From Mesorhizobium sp. (GTDB taxonomy: Bacteria > Pseudomonadota > Alphaproteobacteria > Rhizobiales > Rhizobiaceae): a stretch of DNA of 64,000 nt. The notes under the pieces were generated by a model that had not been told where the DNA came from, ran no database searches, and worked only from the letters and a program-made list of their open reading frames with translations. Below are positions 54,768-63,115 of this stretch, in pieces (position 1 is the stretch's first letter; each line of letters starts with the position of its first letter). The stretch is taken from NCBI GenBank assembly GCA_004020545.1, contig SAQE01000001.1:186001-250000 (forward strand), given 5' to 3'. Both the position numbers and the translations under genes were made by a program.

Positions 54768-55859
54768 ATGCTGCAACGAGCACAATCGTCCTCCGACCGC
54801 CTGGCGGGTGGTACGAAGATGCAGGGGAACGATGCGCAAAATTCGGCCGAGCGCGCGTCGCTTAGCTATGTCAGCGATGCCGATCCGGGCATTCGCCGAC
54901 TAAGAAAAGGTAACGGATTTGCCTATGTCGCGTCGGACGGCAACGCGGTGGGCGCGGCAACGCTCGCCCGCGTCAAGGCGATCGTCATCCCGCCTGCCTG
55001 GACGGATGTTTGGATTTCGCCTGACCCGGACGGCCATATCCAGGCGACCGGCCGGGATCAGCGCGGGCGCAAGCAGTACCGCTATCACCCGCAATGGACC
55101 GAGGAGCGGGACGGCGTCAAATATTCCAGCCTTGTCGCTTTTGCCGAGGCGTTGCCTGAGCTGCGGAGCCGCATCGATGCCGACCTGCGCCGGCACGGCC
55201 TGCCACAGCAGCGTGTGGTCGCGGCGATCGTCTGGCTGCTCGACAACACCATGATCCGCGTCGGCAATTCCGCCTACGCCCGGGACAACAAGAGTTTCGG
55301 GCTGACCACGCTGCGCGACCGCCATGTCGATATCAAGGGTTCGAGGCTGCGCTTCGCCTTCAAGGGCAAGTCCGGCAAGGAATGGAAGCTGAGGCTCGTC
55401 GACCGCCGCATCGCCAAAATCGTGCGCGGAGCGCAGGACCTGCCGGGCCAGAACCTGTTCCAGTATCTCGACGAGGAGGGAAACCGCCGGCCGGTGCGCT
55501 CCGAGGATATCAACCGCTACATCCGTGAGGCGTCCGGCGTGGAATTCAGCTCGAAACATTTCCGCACCTGGGGCGGCACCATTCATGCGGCGTCGCTGTT
55601 TGCGCAGACGGAGCTGCCCGAAAGTGCCCCCCAGCAAAAGCGGATGATAAACAGCATCGTCGACAAGGTCGCCGAACGACTGGGCAATACGCGAGCCGTC
55701 TGCCGCAAATGCTATATCCATCCGCTGGTCTTCGAGGCGTGGTCGCAAGGCAAGCTGCTCGACGAAATGGCGGAAGCCAACAAGCGAAAGCGTCTTGTGC
55801 CGGGCCTCGACGAAGAGGAGACGCTGGTACTCAGATGGTTGCAGGCCCGCGGAGCCTGA
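54768..55859 (+). CDS. DNA topoisomerase IB (bacterial/poxvirus-like)
   Basis: A 363-residue enzyme that relaxes supercoiled DNA by a 3'-phosphotyrosine nick. The active-site Tyr is Y316 in 'NTRAVCRKCYIHPLVFEA'; other conserved parts are 'IPPAWTDVWISPDPDGHIQA' near the N-terminus, 'RVGNSAYARDNKSFGLTTLR' and 'SSKHFRTWGGTIHAASLFAQ'. This type occurs patchily in bacteria. The ATG at 54768 has TGGAG upstream. A 179-bp gap separates it from the transglutaminase operon, so cotranscription is possible but not shown. Confidence 0.9.
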   Translation: MLQRAQSSSDRLAGGTKMQGNDAQNSAERASLSYVSDADPGIRRLRKGNGFAYVASDGNAVGAATLARVKAIVIPPAWTDVWISPDPDGHIQATGRDQRGRKQYRYHPQWTEERDGVKYSSLVAFAEALPELRSRIDADLRRHGLPQQRVVAAIVWLLDNTMIRVGNSAYARDNKSFGLTTLRDRHVDIKGSRLRFAFKGKSGKEWKLRLVDRRIAKIVRGAQDLPGQNLFQYLDEEGNRRPVRSEDINRYIREASGVEFSSKHFRTWGGTIHAASLFAQTELPESAPQQKRMINSIVDKVAERLGNTRAVCRKCYIHPLVFEAWSQGKLLDEMAEANKRKRLVPGLDEEETLVLRWLQARGA

Positions 55860-55971
55860 CAAACCGCGAGGGCACGGGATAAGCCCGTGATCGCCTTATG
55901 AATTTTTTTTGTCGACCTTGTGTCGGGAAGGGTCCTACTGTCGCGTCCTTTGATACGGAAAGGACGAGACC

Positions 55972-56346
55972 ATGCTCTACGCCATCCTCTGCTACGCCTC
56001 CGAAGACGTCGTCTGCTCCTGGAGCAAGGAACAGGACGACGAGGTGATGGCAAAGCTCATCAACGTACAGGACAAATACGCCAAGGCGGGCCGGCTTGGA
56101 CCCGTGGCCCGTCTCCTGCCGACCACCGCCGCGACGACCTTGAGAAAGGTCAAGGGCGAAGCGGTGGTGCTCGACGGACCTTTCGCCGAGACCAAGGAGC
56201 AGTTCCTCGGTTTCTACACGCTCGACTGCCACGACCTTGACGAGGCCGTCGCGTTCGCCCGCGAGCTCTCAGAGGTCAATCCGAGCGGCGGCTCCTACGA
56301 GATCAGGCCGATCTCCATCTTCAATCCGATCAAGGTTCCCGCATGA
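55972..56346 (+). CDS. YciI/DGPF-domain protein
   Basis: A 124-residue ferredoxin-like-fold protein with the DGPF signature at residues 68-71 ('AVVLDGPFAETKEQFLGFYT') and C-terminal 'SGGSYEIRPISIFNP'. Such proteins are linked in many genomes to the ECF42 group of sigma factors; here it overlaps the sigma gene by 4 bp. It may bind a small ligand or modulate the sigma factor; neither is proven. ATG at 55972 with AAGGACGAG upstream. Confidence 0.88.
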   Translation: MLYAILCYASEDVVCSWSKEQDDEVMAKLINVQDKYAKAGRLGPVARLLPTTAATTLRKVKGEAVVLDGPFAETKEQFLGFYTLDCHDLDEAVAFARELSEVNPSGGSYEIRPISIFNPIKVPA

Positions 56347-57614
56347 CCGACCTTGCCTGGATCAGCAGCGCGATCAGCACCGCCCGTCCGCAGGCGATGG
56401 GCGCGCTGCTGCGCTATTTCCGCGATCTCGACGCCGCGGAAGAAGCTTTCCAGGACGCTTGCCTGAGGGCACTGAAGAACTGGCCGAAAAACGGGCCGCC
56501 GCGCGATCCGGCGGCCTGGCTGATCTTCGTCGGCCGCAACAGCGGCATCGATGCGGTGCGCAAGCGCTCCAAGCAGGCGCCGATGCCGGAAGAGGACCAG
56601 ATCTCCGATCTCGAGGACGCCGAAGGCGATATGGCCGAGCGGCTGGACGGCGCGCATTATCGCGACGACATCCTGCGGCTCCTGTTCATCTGCTGCCATC
56701 CGGACCTGCCGGCGACACAGCAGATCGCGGTGGCGCTGCGCATCGTCTCCGGCCTCACCGTCAAACAGATCGCGCGCGCCTTTCTTGTCGGCGAAAGCGC
56801 CATGGAGCAGCGCATCACGCGCGCCAAGGCGCGCATCGCGGATGCCGGAGTGCCGTTCGAGACGCCGGGCGCGGTCGAGCGGTCGGAGCGCCTAGCGGCG
56901 GTTGCCGCCATGATCTACCTCATCTTCAACGAAGGTTACTCGACCAACAGCGGCGAGGCGCCCGCGCGTGCTCCGCTCTGCGAGGAAGCGATCCGGCTTG
57001 CCCGGCTGCTGCTCAGGCTCTTTCAGACCGAGCCCGAGATCATGGGGCTGACGGCGCTGCTGCTTCTCCAGCATGCGCGCGCGCCGGCGCGCTTCGACGA
57101 GAATGGCGAGATCGTGCTGCTCGAGGATCAGGACCGGTCGCTGTGGAGCCGCAAGATGATCGACGAAGGCCTGGCCTTGGTGGACAAGGCGCTGCGCCAT
57201 CGCCAGCCCGGCCCCTACCAGGTGCAGGCGGCGATCGCGGCGCTGCATGCGCGTGCGGCGACGCCCGAGGATACCGACTGGACCGAGATCGACCTGCTCT
57301 ACGGCCTGCTCGAGCAGATGCAGCCGTCGCCGGTGGTGACGCTCAACCGCGCCGTAGCGGTGAGCAAGGTGCGCGGACCTGAAGCCGCGCTTGCCATGAT
57401 CGAGCCGCTGGAAGACAGGCTGTCCGGCTATTTCCACTTCTTCGGCCTGAGGGGCGGACTGTTGATGCAGCTTGGCCGCAACGAGGAGGCGCGCGTGGCG
57501 TTCGACCGTGCGATCGCTTTAGCCAACACCGCCGCCGAGGCCGCTCACATCCGCATGCACATTGACAGGCTGATCAAGGAAAGCGCCGAAAAGCCGGTCC
57601 ACAAAGCACGCTGA
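56343..57614 (+). CDS. ECF42-type RNA polymerase sigma factor with C-terminal helical extension
   Basis: A 423-residue sigma factor, far longer than the usual 180-200. Region 2 is at about residues 10-75 ('RDLDAAEEAFQDACLRALKN') and region 4 at about 110-165 ('RIVSGLTVKQIARAFLVGES', AMEQRITRAKARI). The C-terminal 250 residues are helical with TPR-like repeats, a hallmark of ECF42, and appear to replace an anti-sigma factor; none is encoded nearby. Cotranscribed with the DGPF gene through a 4-bp overlap. The signal it answers is unknown. Confidence 0.87.
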   Translation: MTDLAWISSAISTARPQAMGALLRYFRDLDAAEEAFQDACLRALKNWPKNGPPRDPAAWLIFVGRNSGIDAVRKRSKQAPMPEEDQISDLEDAEGDMAERLDGAHYRDDILRLLFICCHPDLPATQQIAVALRIVSGLTVKQIARAFLVGESAMEQRITRAKARIADAGVPFETPGAVERSERLAAVAAMIYLIFNEGYSTNSGEAPARAPLCEEAIRLARLLLRLFQTEPEIMGLTALLLLQHARAPARFDENGEIVLLEDQDRSLWSRKMIDEGLALVDKALRHRQPGPYQVQAAIAALHARAATPEDTDWTEIDLLYGLLEQMQPSPVVTLNRAVAVSKVRGPEAALAMIEPLEDRLSGYFHFFGLRGGLLMQLGRNEEARVAFDRAIALANTAAEAAHIRMHIDRLIKESAEKPVHKAR

Positions 57615-57759
57615 TCCCCCCTCCGGCGCCTGGCCCAATTTTGCGAGCCGGGCTTGGACCATGCCGGGGTGGCGGTTTGTCCCTGAAACGAGTAATGCCA
57701 CGCCATCAAGGCGCCTGGACGTGCCGGAGGGCGCGCCAAGCATGGCGCAGGGCTTCCAT

Positions 57760-57780
57760 TCCCGCCATGTGACGGCGGGA
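57760..57780 (+). promoter_or_regulatory. Small hairpin in the leader of the aldehyde dehydrogenase gene
   Basis: Arms TCCCGCC (57760-57766) and GGCGGGA (57774-57780) are exact complements with a 7-base loop, ending 16 bp before the ATG. It sits just ahead of the ribosome-binding site (GAAAGGGA) and could influence translation. Evidence is limited to the fold. Confidence 0.3.
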
Positions 57781-57796
57781 TCTGAAAGGGACAAAA

Positions 57797-59311
57797 ATGA
57801 CGATAGCGAAGGAAACGGCCTCACTTCTGGAGAAACTGGGCGTTGCCAAGGATGCGCTTTTTGGCGGCGACCTCATCGTGCGCAGCCCGGTGACGGGCGA
57901 ACAGATCGCGGCGCTGAAGTCGATCTCGGCGGCCGATGTCGGCAAGGCCATCGACGCCGCGCACAAGGCCTTCCAGGCCTGGCGGCTGGTGCCCGGGCCA
58001 AAGCGCGGCGAGCTGGTGCGCCTGCTCGGCGAGGAATTGCGCGCGCACAAGGCGGAACTCGGCCGGCTGGTGTCGATCGAGGTCGGCAAGATCCCGTCCG
58101 AGGGGCTCGGCGAGGTGCAGGAAATGATCGACATCTGCGATTTCGCCGTCGGCCTTTCGCGCCAGCTCTACGGCCTGACCATCGCCACCGAGCGTCCCGG
58201 GCATCGCATGATGGAAACCTGGCATCCGCTCGGTGTCGTCGGCGTGATCTCGGCCTTCAACTTCCCGGTTGCGGTGTGGTCGTGGAACGCGGCACTCGCC
58301 TTCGTCTGCGGCGACGCGGTGGTGTGGAAACCGTCGGAAAAGACGCCGCTGACCGCGCTGGCCTGCGAGGCGATCTTCAAGCGTGCCGTCAAGCGCTTCG
58401 GCGCCGATGCGCCGGAAGGCCTGCTGCAGGTGCTGATCGGCGACCGCGCCGTCGGCGAGGTGCTGGTCGACCATCCGAAGGTGCCGCTGGTTTCTGCCAC
58501 CGGCTCGACCCGCATGGGCCGCGAGGTCGGGCCGCGGCTGGCGAAGCGCTTTGCGCGTGCGGTGCTGGAGCTCGGCGGCAACAATGCCGGCATCGTGGCG
58601 CCCACCGCCGATCTCGACATGGCGCTGCGCGCCATTGCCTTCGGCGCCATGGGCACCGCCGGCCAGCGCTGCACGACGCTGCGCCGCCTGTTCGTGCATG
58701 AGAGCGTCTATGACGCGCTGCTGCCGCGGCTGAAGAAGGCCTATCAGAGCGTCTCCGTCGGCAATCCGCTGGAGACCTCGGCGCTGGTCGGTCCGCTGAT
58801 CGACAAGGCCGCCTTCGACAACATGCAGAAGGCGCTCAAGGAAGCGGAAGCGCATGGCGGGAAGGTCACCGGCGGCACCCGGTTCGAGAACGGCCACCCC
58901 GACGCCTACTACGTGCATCCGGCGCTGGTCGAGATGCCGAGCCAAGTGTCGCCGGTGACGGAAGAAACCTTTGCGCCGATCCTCTATGTGATGAAATATT
59001 CCGATTTCGACGAGGCGCTTGAGCTGCACAATGCCGTCGGCGCCGGCCTGTCGTCGTCGATCTTCACCCGCGACCTGCAGGAGTCCGAGCGCTTCCTCGG
59101 TGTCGACGGTTCGGATTGCGGCATCGCCAACGTCAATATCGGCACCTCGGGCGCCGAGATCGGCGGCGCGTTCGGCGGCGAGAAGGAAACCGGCGGCGGC
59201 CGCGAGAGCGGCTCGGATGCCTGGAAGGCCTATATGCGCCGGGCCACCAACACGGTGAACTTCTCCAAGGCGCTGCCGCTGGCCCAGGGCGTGTCGTTCG
59301 ACATCGACTGA
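57797..59311 (+). CDS. amaB: ALDH7-family aldehyde dehydrogenase (aminoadipate-semialdehyde / piperideine-6-carboxylate type)
   Basis: A 504-residue NAD-dependent enzyme. Catalytic E258 ('VLELGGNNAGIVAP') and C292 ('GTAGQRCTTLRRLF') are seen, with the ALDH7 pattern 'VISAFNFPVAVWSWNAALAF' and the C-terminal 'SGAEIGGAFGGEKETGGGRE'. Family members oxidise 2-aminoadipate semialdehyde (in equilibrium with piperideine-6-carboxylate) to 2-aminoadipate in lysine breakdown, which then feeds glutaryl-CoA, the substrate of GcdH encoded at 46639. ATG at 57797; AAAGGGA upstream. Gene symbol by family only. Confidence 0.83.
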   Translation: MTIAKETASLLEKLGVAKDALFGGDLIVRSPVTGEQIAALKSISAADVGKAIDAAHKAFQAWRLVPGPKRGELVRLLGEELRAHKAELGRLVSIEVGKIPSEGLGEVQEMIDICDFAVGLSRQLYGLTIATERPGHRMMETWHPLGVVGVISAFNFPVAVWSWNAALAFVCGDAVVWKPSEKTPLTALACEAIFKRAVKRFGADAPEGLLQVLIGDRAVGEVLVDHPKVPLVSATGSTRMGREVGPRLAKRFARAVLELGGNNAGIVAPTADLDMALRAIAFGAMGTAGQRCTTLRRLFVHESVYDALLPRLKKAYQSVSVGNPLETSALVGPLIDKAAFDNMQKALKEAEAHGGKVTGGTRFENGHPDAYYVHPALVEMPSQVSPVTEETFAPILYVMKYSDFDEALELHNAVGAGLSSSIFTRDLQESERFLGVDGSDCGIANVNIGTSGAEIGGAFGGEKETGGGRESGSDAWKAYMRRATNTVNFSKALPLAQGVSFDID

Positions 59312-59398
59312 GGATAACCGCCTCGTCGAGGCGAAGCGGCTGAACGGCGCGCCTTTTGCGCGCCGGCACGGCGCGGGCTGGGAGCGGGGCCGCGGCGC

Positions 59399-60265
59399 TC
59401 AGCTTTCGCCCGCGGCGGGAAAACAGGCTTCGAAGGCCGCATCGACAATGGCGAGCTTGGCGGCCTGGACGGCCATGTATTCCTCGAAGAACTGCCGCGA
59501 CACCCACATCACCGAATGTCCGCGCTGGCCGACCCAGCCGATGCTGCCAAGCGCTTCGGCGTCGTGGAGCTTGCGCGCCAGATGGGTGCGCGACAGCTTC
59601 AGCCAATGCGCGAATTCGCTGATCGAAATGACGCTGGTCGGAATCCTGTCGAGACTGGCGTCGTCCGGGTCGATGCCCGCCATCAGCCAGTCCATGACGA
59701 TGCCGCCATTGTTCAGCCAGATAAACAACGAGAAGGTCTGCTCGGGTTCGCGCACCGGACCGGATGCCAGCAAGCCGTCGCAGATCAACGGCTGCAGCTT
59801 TGCCAGCATACCGGGTCGTTCGAGGAAGGTTGCCAGCCGGGTTCCGCCGTCGATACGATCGAGCGTTCTCAAATGGGCATAAATCCAGTTGGTGAAGGTC
59901 TCGATGGTGGCCTCGGTCACCCGCAAGGGGTGAGCGCGGCCATCACCGCTCGCCGAAACATATTCGGCGATGTTGTAGTGCAGCATTTCCTTGACAAACG
60001 CCTCGGCGGTGTTGCGGCTGGCGACTGAATTGCGGCGCACGACCTCGATGAAACGCGCCAGTGTCATCTCGGTGCGGCGGTCATTGGGGTCGCGCCTGAA
60101 ATGCAGGGCCAGTCCGACATGGCCGAGCAGCCAGCGCTGCTGGGTGGCAAAGACGGAGGCAAGGCGCGGGCTGGTTTCGTAGACATGGATGAGCGCGCGC
60201 GACTGCTCCTGCACACTGCGGAGTGCTGCAGGATGACTGGCGATCTCTTCGGCGCTCAGCGGCAT
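59399..60265 (-). CDS. Unrecognised protein, possibly a transcription regulator
   Basis: About 288 residues, soluble, no family recognised. The C-terminal half contains a segment that looks like a winged helix-turn-helix ('VISISEFAHWLKLSRTHLAR', then LHDAEALGSIGWVGQRG). The N-terminal half is helical with 'RALIHVYETSPRLASVFATQ'. It converges with the aldehyde dehydrogenase gene and has a long upstream inverted repeat, which fits a self-regulating regulator. The ATG at 60263-60265 is used because AGGA lies nearby; a TTG 27 bases upstream is possible but has no ribosome-binding site. Confidence 0.6.
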   Translation of the reverse strand: MPLSAEEIASHPAALRSVQEQSRALIHVYETSPRLASVFATQQRWLLGHVGLALHFRRDPNDRRTEMTLARFIEVVRRNSVASRNTAEAFVKEMLHYNIAEYVSASGDGRAHPLRVTEATIETFTNWIYAHLRTLDRIDGGTRLATFLERPGMLAKLQPLICDGLLASGPVREPEQTFSLFIWLNNGGIVMDWLMAGIDPDDASLDRIPTSVISISEFAHWLKLSRTHLARKLHDAEALGSIGWVGQRGHSVMWVSRQFFEEYMAVQAAKLAIVDAAFEACFPAAGES

Positions 60266-60576
60266 TTCCTGCGGCACTCCATTCGATTCCAAGCAACTGC
60301 AAATGAAGATTTATAGCCTTCGCCGGTTGTGTCCAGTTGCCGATTGGAATAACGAATGACTGCTCGGCGATTTCTTTGCTAACCCCTTGCATCGGCTTGG
60401 AAAACTCCTCCCCGGTAATTGTTGGCCAGCAGTCGTGCTTCGGATGTCTCGTGTAAGTAGAGCAGGCCGGCTCCATCTTTCGCGATGCGGGCCGACAGCG
60501 GCGGCCTTTGCAACTTGCGGGCCGCATCCTATCGTGGCGGCTTGAAATCCATCGCCTCAGGCCGCCGAGTGAAACG
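60266..60576. other. 311-bp divergent non-coding region with a gapped inverted repeat
   Basis: No gene is seen. The notable structure is a gapped inverted repeat: the left arm 60281-60299 (ATTCGATTCCAAGCAACTG) pairs with 60334-60357 in blocks (CAGTTGC, ATTGGAAT and CGAAT) separated by 2-3 unpaired bases. It lies just upstream of the unknown minus-strand gene. The right half, 60358-60576, probably contains the promoter of the GNAT gene but no clear box. Confidence 0.45.
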
Positions 60577-61410
60577 ATGCCGAGAACGATAAGGACGCTG
60601 ACCGCCGGCGAGGTGGAAACGCTCGTCGACTGGGCGGCGGGGGAGGGCTGGAATCCAGGCATCGGCGACGCCGCCGCGTTGCGCGCGGCCGATCCGGAAG
60701 GATTCATCGGCGCCTTTGTCGGCGGCGAGATGGTGGCCGGCATTTCGGCCGTTGCCTACGGCTTGGGTTTCGGCTTCATCGGCCTTTACATCTGCCGGCC
60801 GGACAGGCGTGGCGAGGGCCACGGCAAGGCAGTCTGGCAGGCCGGCATGGCGCGGCTCGGCGACCGTATCATCGGCCTCGACGGCGTGGCCGAGCAACGG
60901 GCCAACTACCAGCGCAAGGGGTTCGTACCCGCCTATGAGACTGTCCGCTTCAGCGGTCGTCCGGTCGGACTGACCGGGGGCAGCGACATCCTGCCCGTGA
61001 TGCCCGCGAGCACAGCCGGGATCCTGGCTTACGACCGCCAGTGCTTCCCGGCGCCGCGAGAGGCCTTCCTGCGGGAATGGCTGCAGCCGCCTCGGATTGC
61101 GCTGTTGTCCGCGGGTTCAGCCGGCATTGCCGGCTTTGGCGTGGCTCGCCGATGCCGGGAGGGATTCAAGGTCGGGCCGCTGTTCGCGGACGACATGGAC
61201 ATGGCCTTGGCGCTGGTGGCGGAACTGGCGGACACGACGGCGGGCGAAGCGCTGCATATCGACGTGCCGGCCACCCAGGTCGGATTCACCGCGCTGCTTC
61301 AGGCTGCCGGCATGGTTGCGGGCTTCGCCACGACGCGCATGTACAAGGGGGGCAAGCCCGGCAACGCACCGACGAAGGTTTTCGGCATCACGACGCTGGA
61401 ACTGGGTTGA
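60577..61410 (+). CDS. GNAT-family N-acetyltransferase with C-terminal extra domain
   Basis: A 277-residue protein with an N-terminal GNAT acetyl-CoA-binding domain ('CRPDRRGEGHGKAVWQAGMA' holds the RxxGxG/A-like P-loop) and a second C-terminal domain of the Acetyltransf_18 kind with 'VGFTALLQAAGMVAGFATTR'. Acetyltransferases of this layout are common; the substrate is unknown. The ATG at 60577 is chosen because the family N-terminus starts there ('MPRTIRTLTAGEVETLVDWA'). An SDR gene follows after 119 bp. Confidence 0.8.
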   Translation: MPRTIRTLTAGEVETLVDWAAGEGWNPGIGDAAALRAADPEGFIGAFVGGEMVAGISAVAYGLGFGFIGLYICRPDRRGEGHGKAVWQAGMARLGDRIIGLDGVAEQRANYQRKGFVPAYETVRFSGRPVGLTGGSDILPVMPASTAGILAYDRQCFPAPREAFLREWLQPPRIALLSAGSAGIAGFGVARRCREGFKVGPLFADDMDMALALVAELADTTAGEALHIDVPATQVGFTALLQAAGMVAGFATTRMYKGGKPGNAPTKVFGITTLELG

Positions 61411-61529
61411 TCGCCAGAGCGGACAAGTTTCGATCTTCTGTGATCATTGTTTGTCCGGCGTGGTGCATGCGGCATGACTTCTGGACATGGTTGGCATGTG
61501 CTCTCGGCGGCGTTTCGTGGAGGTTATCG

Positions 61530-62300
61530 ATGGCTGGCAGGACGGTCCTGATCGCGGGCGGCGCCGGAGGGATGGGTCTCGCGACCGGACTTCGCTTCGC
61601 GGCTGACGGCGAGCGGGTCGCGCTCGCCGATCTTCCAGGCTCGAAACTCAATGACGCCGTGGCTAGGATTACCGCGACAGGCGCGAAAGCGATCGGCTTG
61701 CCGCTCGACATCCGCTCCGTCGCCGCCTGCCGCGAAGCGGTGGACAAAGCCCGTGAGTGGGGAGGCGGCCTGGACATTCTCGTGAACGCCGCTGGCGTCT
61801 GGCTGGAGGGGCCGGCCAGCGACGTCCAGGAAGCGCAATGGGACCTGGTGCTGGACGTCAATCTCAAGGGCGCGTTCTTCCTGATCTCGGCCGCCATTCC
61901 GCATCTTTCGGCGAAGCAAGGCGTCGTCATCAACATTGCGTCCGACGCCGGCATCGTCGGCAATAACGGCGCGGCGGTCTATTGCGCCTCCAAGGGCGGG
62001 CTGGTGCTTCTGACCAAGGCTCTCGCGCTGGAACTTGCCCCGCACGGCATCAGGGTCAACGCCGTGTGCCCCGGCGACACGGCGACGCCGATGATCGAGT
62101 ATCAGGCGAGGACCTATGGCGGAAATGACCCGGACGGTTACAAGCGGAAGCTTCTGGGGCACTACCCGCAAGGGGAAAGAGCACGGTTCATCACCGTGGA
62201 AGAGATCGCTTCCTTCATCCGCTATCTTTGCCAGCCCGGCGCGGCGCCGATTACCGGAGCGGCGCTTCCGATCGATTTCGGCGTCAGCGCCGGATACTGA
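61530..62300 (+). CDS. Short-chain dehydrogenase/reductase
   Basis: A 256-residue classical SDR. Cofactor motif 'VLIAGGAGGMGLATG' (G10, G14, G16), 'LVNAAG' loop, and catalytic S138, Y151 and K155 ('GAAVYCASKGGLVLLTKALA'). A basic-residue pattern near residue 36 does not settle the choice of NAD or NADP. A second SDR follows 36 bp downstream, so the two are likely to act on related alcohol/ketone substrates. The ATG at 61530 has GGAGG 6 bases upstream. Confidence 0.87.
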   Translation: MAGRTVLIAGGAGGMGLATGLRFAADGERVALADLPGSKLNDAVARITATGAKAIGLPLDIRSVAACREAVDKAREWGGGLDILVNAAGVWLEGPASDVQEAQWDLVLDVNLKGAFFLISAAIPHLSAKQGVVINIASDAGIVGNNGAAVYCASKGGLVLLTKALALELAPHGIRVNAVCPGDTATPMIEYQARTYGGNDPDGYKRKLLGHYPQGERARFITVEEIASFIRYLCQPGAAPITGAALPIDFGVSAGY

Positions 62301-62336
62301 ATTGCGGCGGCGCCGGCGTCATCGCCTGGAGGGTCC

Positions 62337-63098
62337 ATGACCATGTTTCGCAAATCCCGCACGGCACTGGTGACCGGCGCGGGCGCCGCCGACGGCATCG
62401 GCATGGCCGTTGCGCGCGCTCTCGGCGAAGCCGGGCTTGCGGTCGCCATTACCGCGTCCTCGCAACGTGTCGAGCAGCGCGCCGAAGAGCTGCGAGCGGA
62501 CGGGCTCGACGTCCGTGCGGTGGTGGCCGACCTGACACGTTCAGCGGATGTCGAGCGGCTATGCTCCGAGGTCGGCGAGATCGATATCCTCGTCAACAAT
62601 GCCGGAATGGGGACGGCGGCCCAGCCGGCGCTGCAGCGGCGGTTTCTCGACCTCAGCGAAAGCGACTGGGATCGGGGCATCGATGTCAGCCTGAAGACCG
62701 CGTTTTTGAGCACGCGCGGATTTCTGGCCGGCATGGTTCGGCGCGGCCACGGGCGCGTGGTCAATATGGCCTCGGTCACCGGACCCTATGTCTCGAACGA
62801 AGGAGAAGCCGCCTATTCCGCCGCCAAGGCCGGTATGGTCGGGCTGACCCACGCTCTTGCGCTCGAGGTCGGCCTCAGCGGGGTCACTGTGAACGCCGTT
62901 GCGCCGGGCTGGATCGCGACCGGCGCCTCAACGCCGGAAGAACTCGTCGCCGCGCAACAAACGCCGCTTGGACGCGCCGGCACGCCTCAAGAAGTGGCCG
63001 CCGCCGTCCTGTTCCTGGCCTCCGACGGGGCGAGCTATGTCAACGGCGCCGTTCTCGTCGTCGATGGCGGCAACATCCTGCAGGAGCGCAAGGGCTGA
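62337..63098 (+). CDS. Short-chain dehydrogenase/reductase, FabG-like
   Basis: A 253-residue SDR with cofactor motif 'LVTGAGAADGIGMAVARALG', 'ILVNNAGMG', and catalytic S146, Y160 and K164 ('EAAYSAAKAGMVGLTHALAL'). Similar in length and motifs to 3-oxoacyl-ACP reductases but, being outside a fatty-acid operon, more likely a catabolic oxidoreductase. It follows the other SDR by 36 bp; ATG at 62337 preceded by GGAGGG. Confidence 0.86.
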   Translation: MTMFRKSRTALVTGAGAADGIGMAVARALGEAGLAVAITASSQRVEQRAEELRADGLDVRAVVADLTRSADVERLCSEVGEIDILVNNAGMGTAAQPALQRRFLDLSESDWDRGIDVSLKTAFLSTRGFLAGMVRRGHGRVVNMASVTGPYVSNEGEAAYSAAKAGMVGLTHALALEVGLSGVTVNAVAPGWIATGASTPEELVAAQQTPLGRAGTPQEVAAAVLFLASDGASYVNGAVLVVDGGNILQERKG

Positions 63099-63115
63099 CC
63101 ACGAAGGTCAGCCCT
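63091..63115. terminator. Bidirectional hairpin covering both stop codons of convergent genes
   Basis: Arms AGGGCTGACC (63091-63100) and GGTCAGCCCT (63106-63115) are perfect 10-bp complements around ACGAA. The stop codons of the SDR gene (63096-63098) and of the opposing oxidoreductase (63108-63110) lie inside the two arms. No T-run follows on either strand, so it is a weak terminator at best and may act with transcripts as an RNA stabiliser. Confidence 0.5.
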
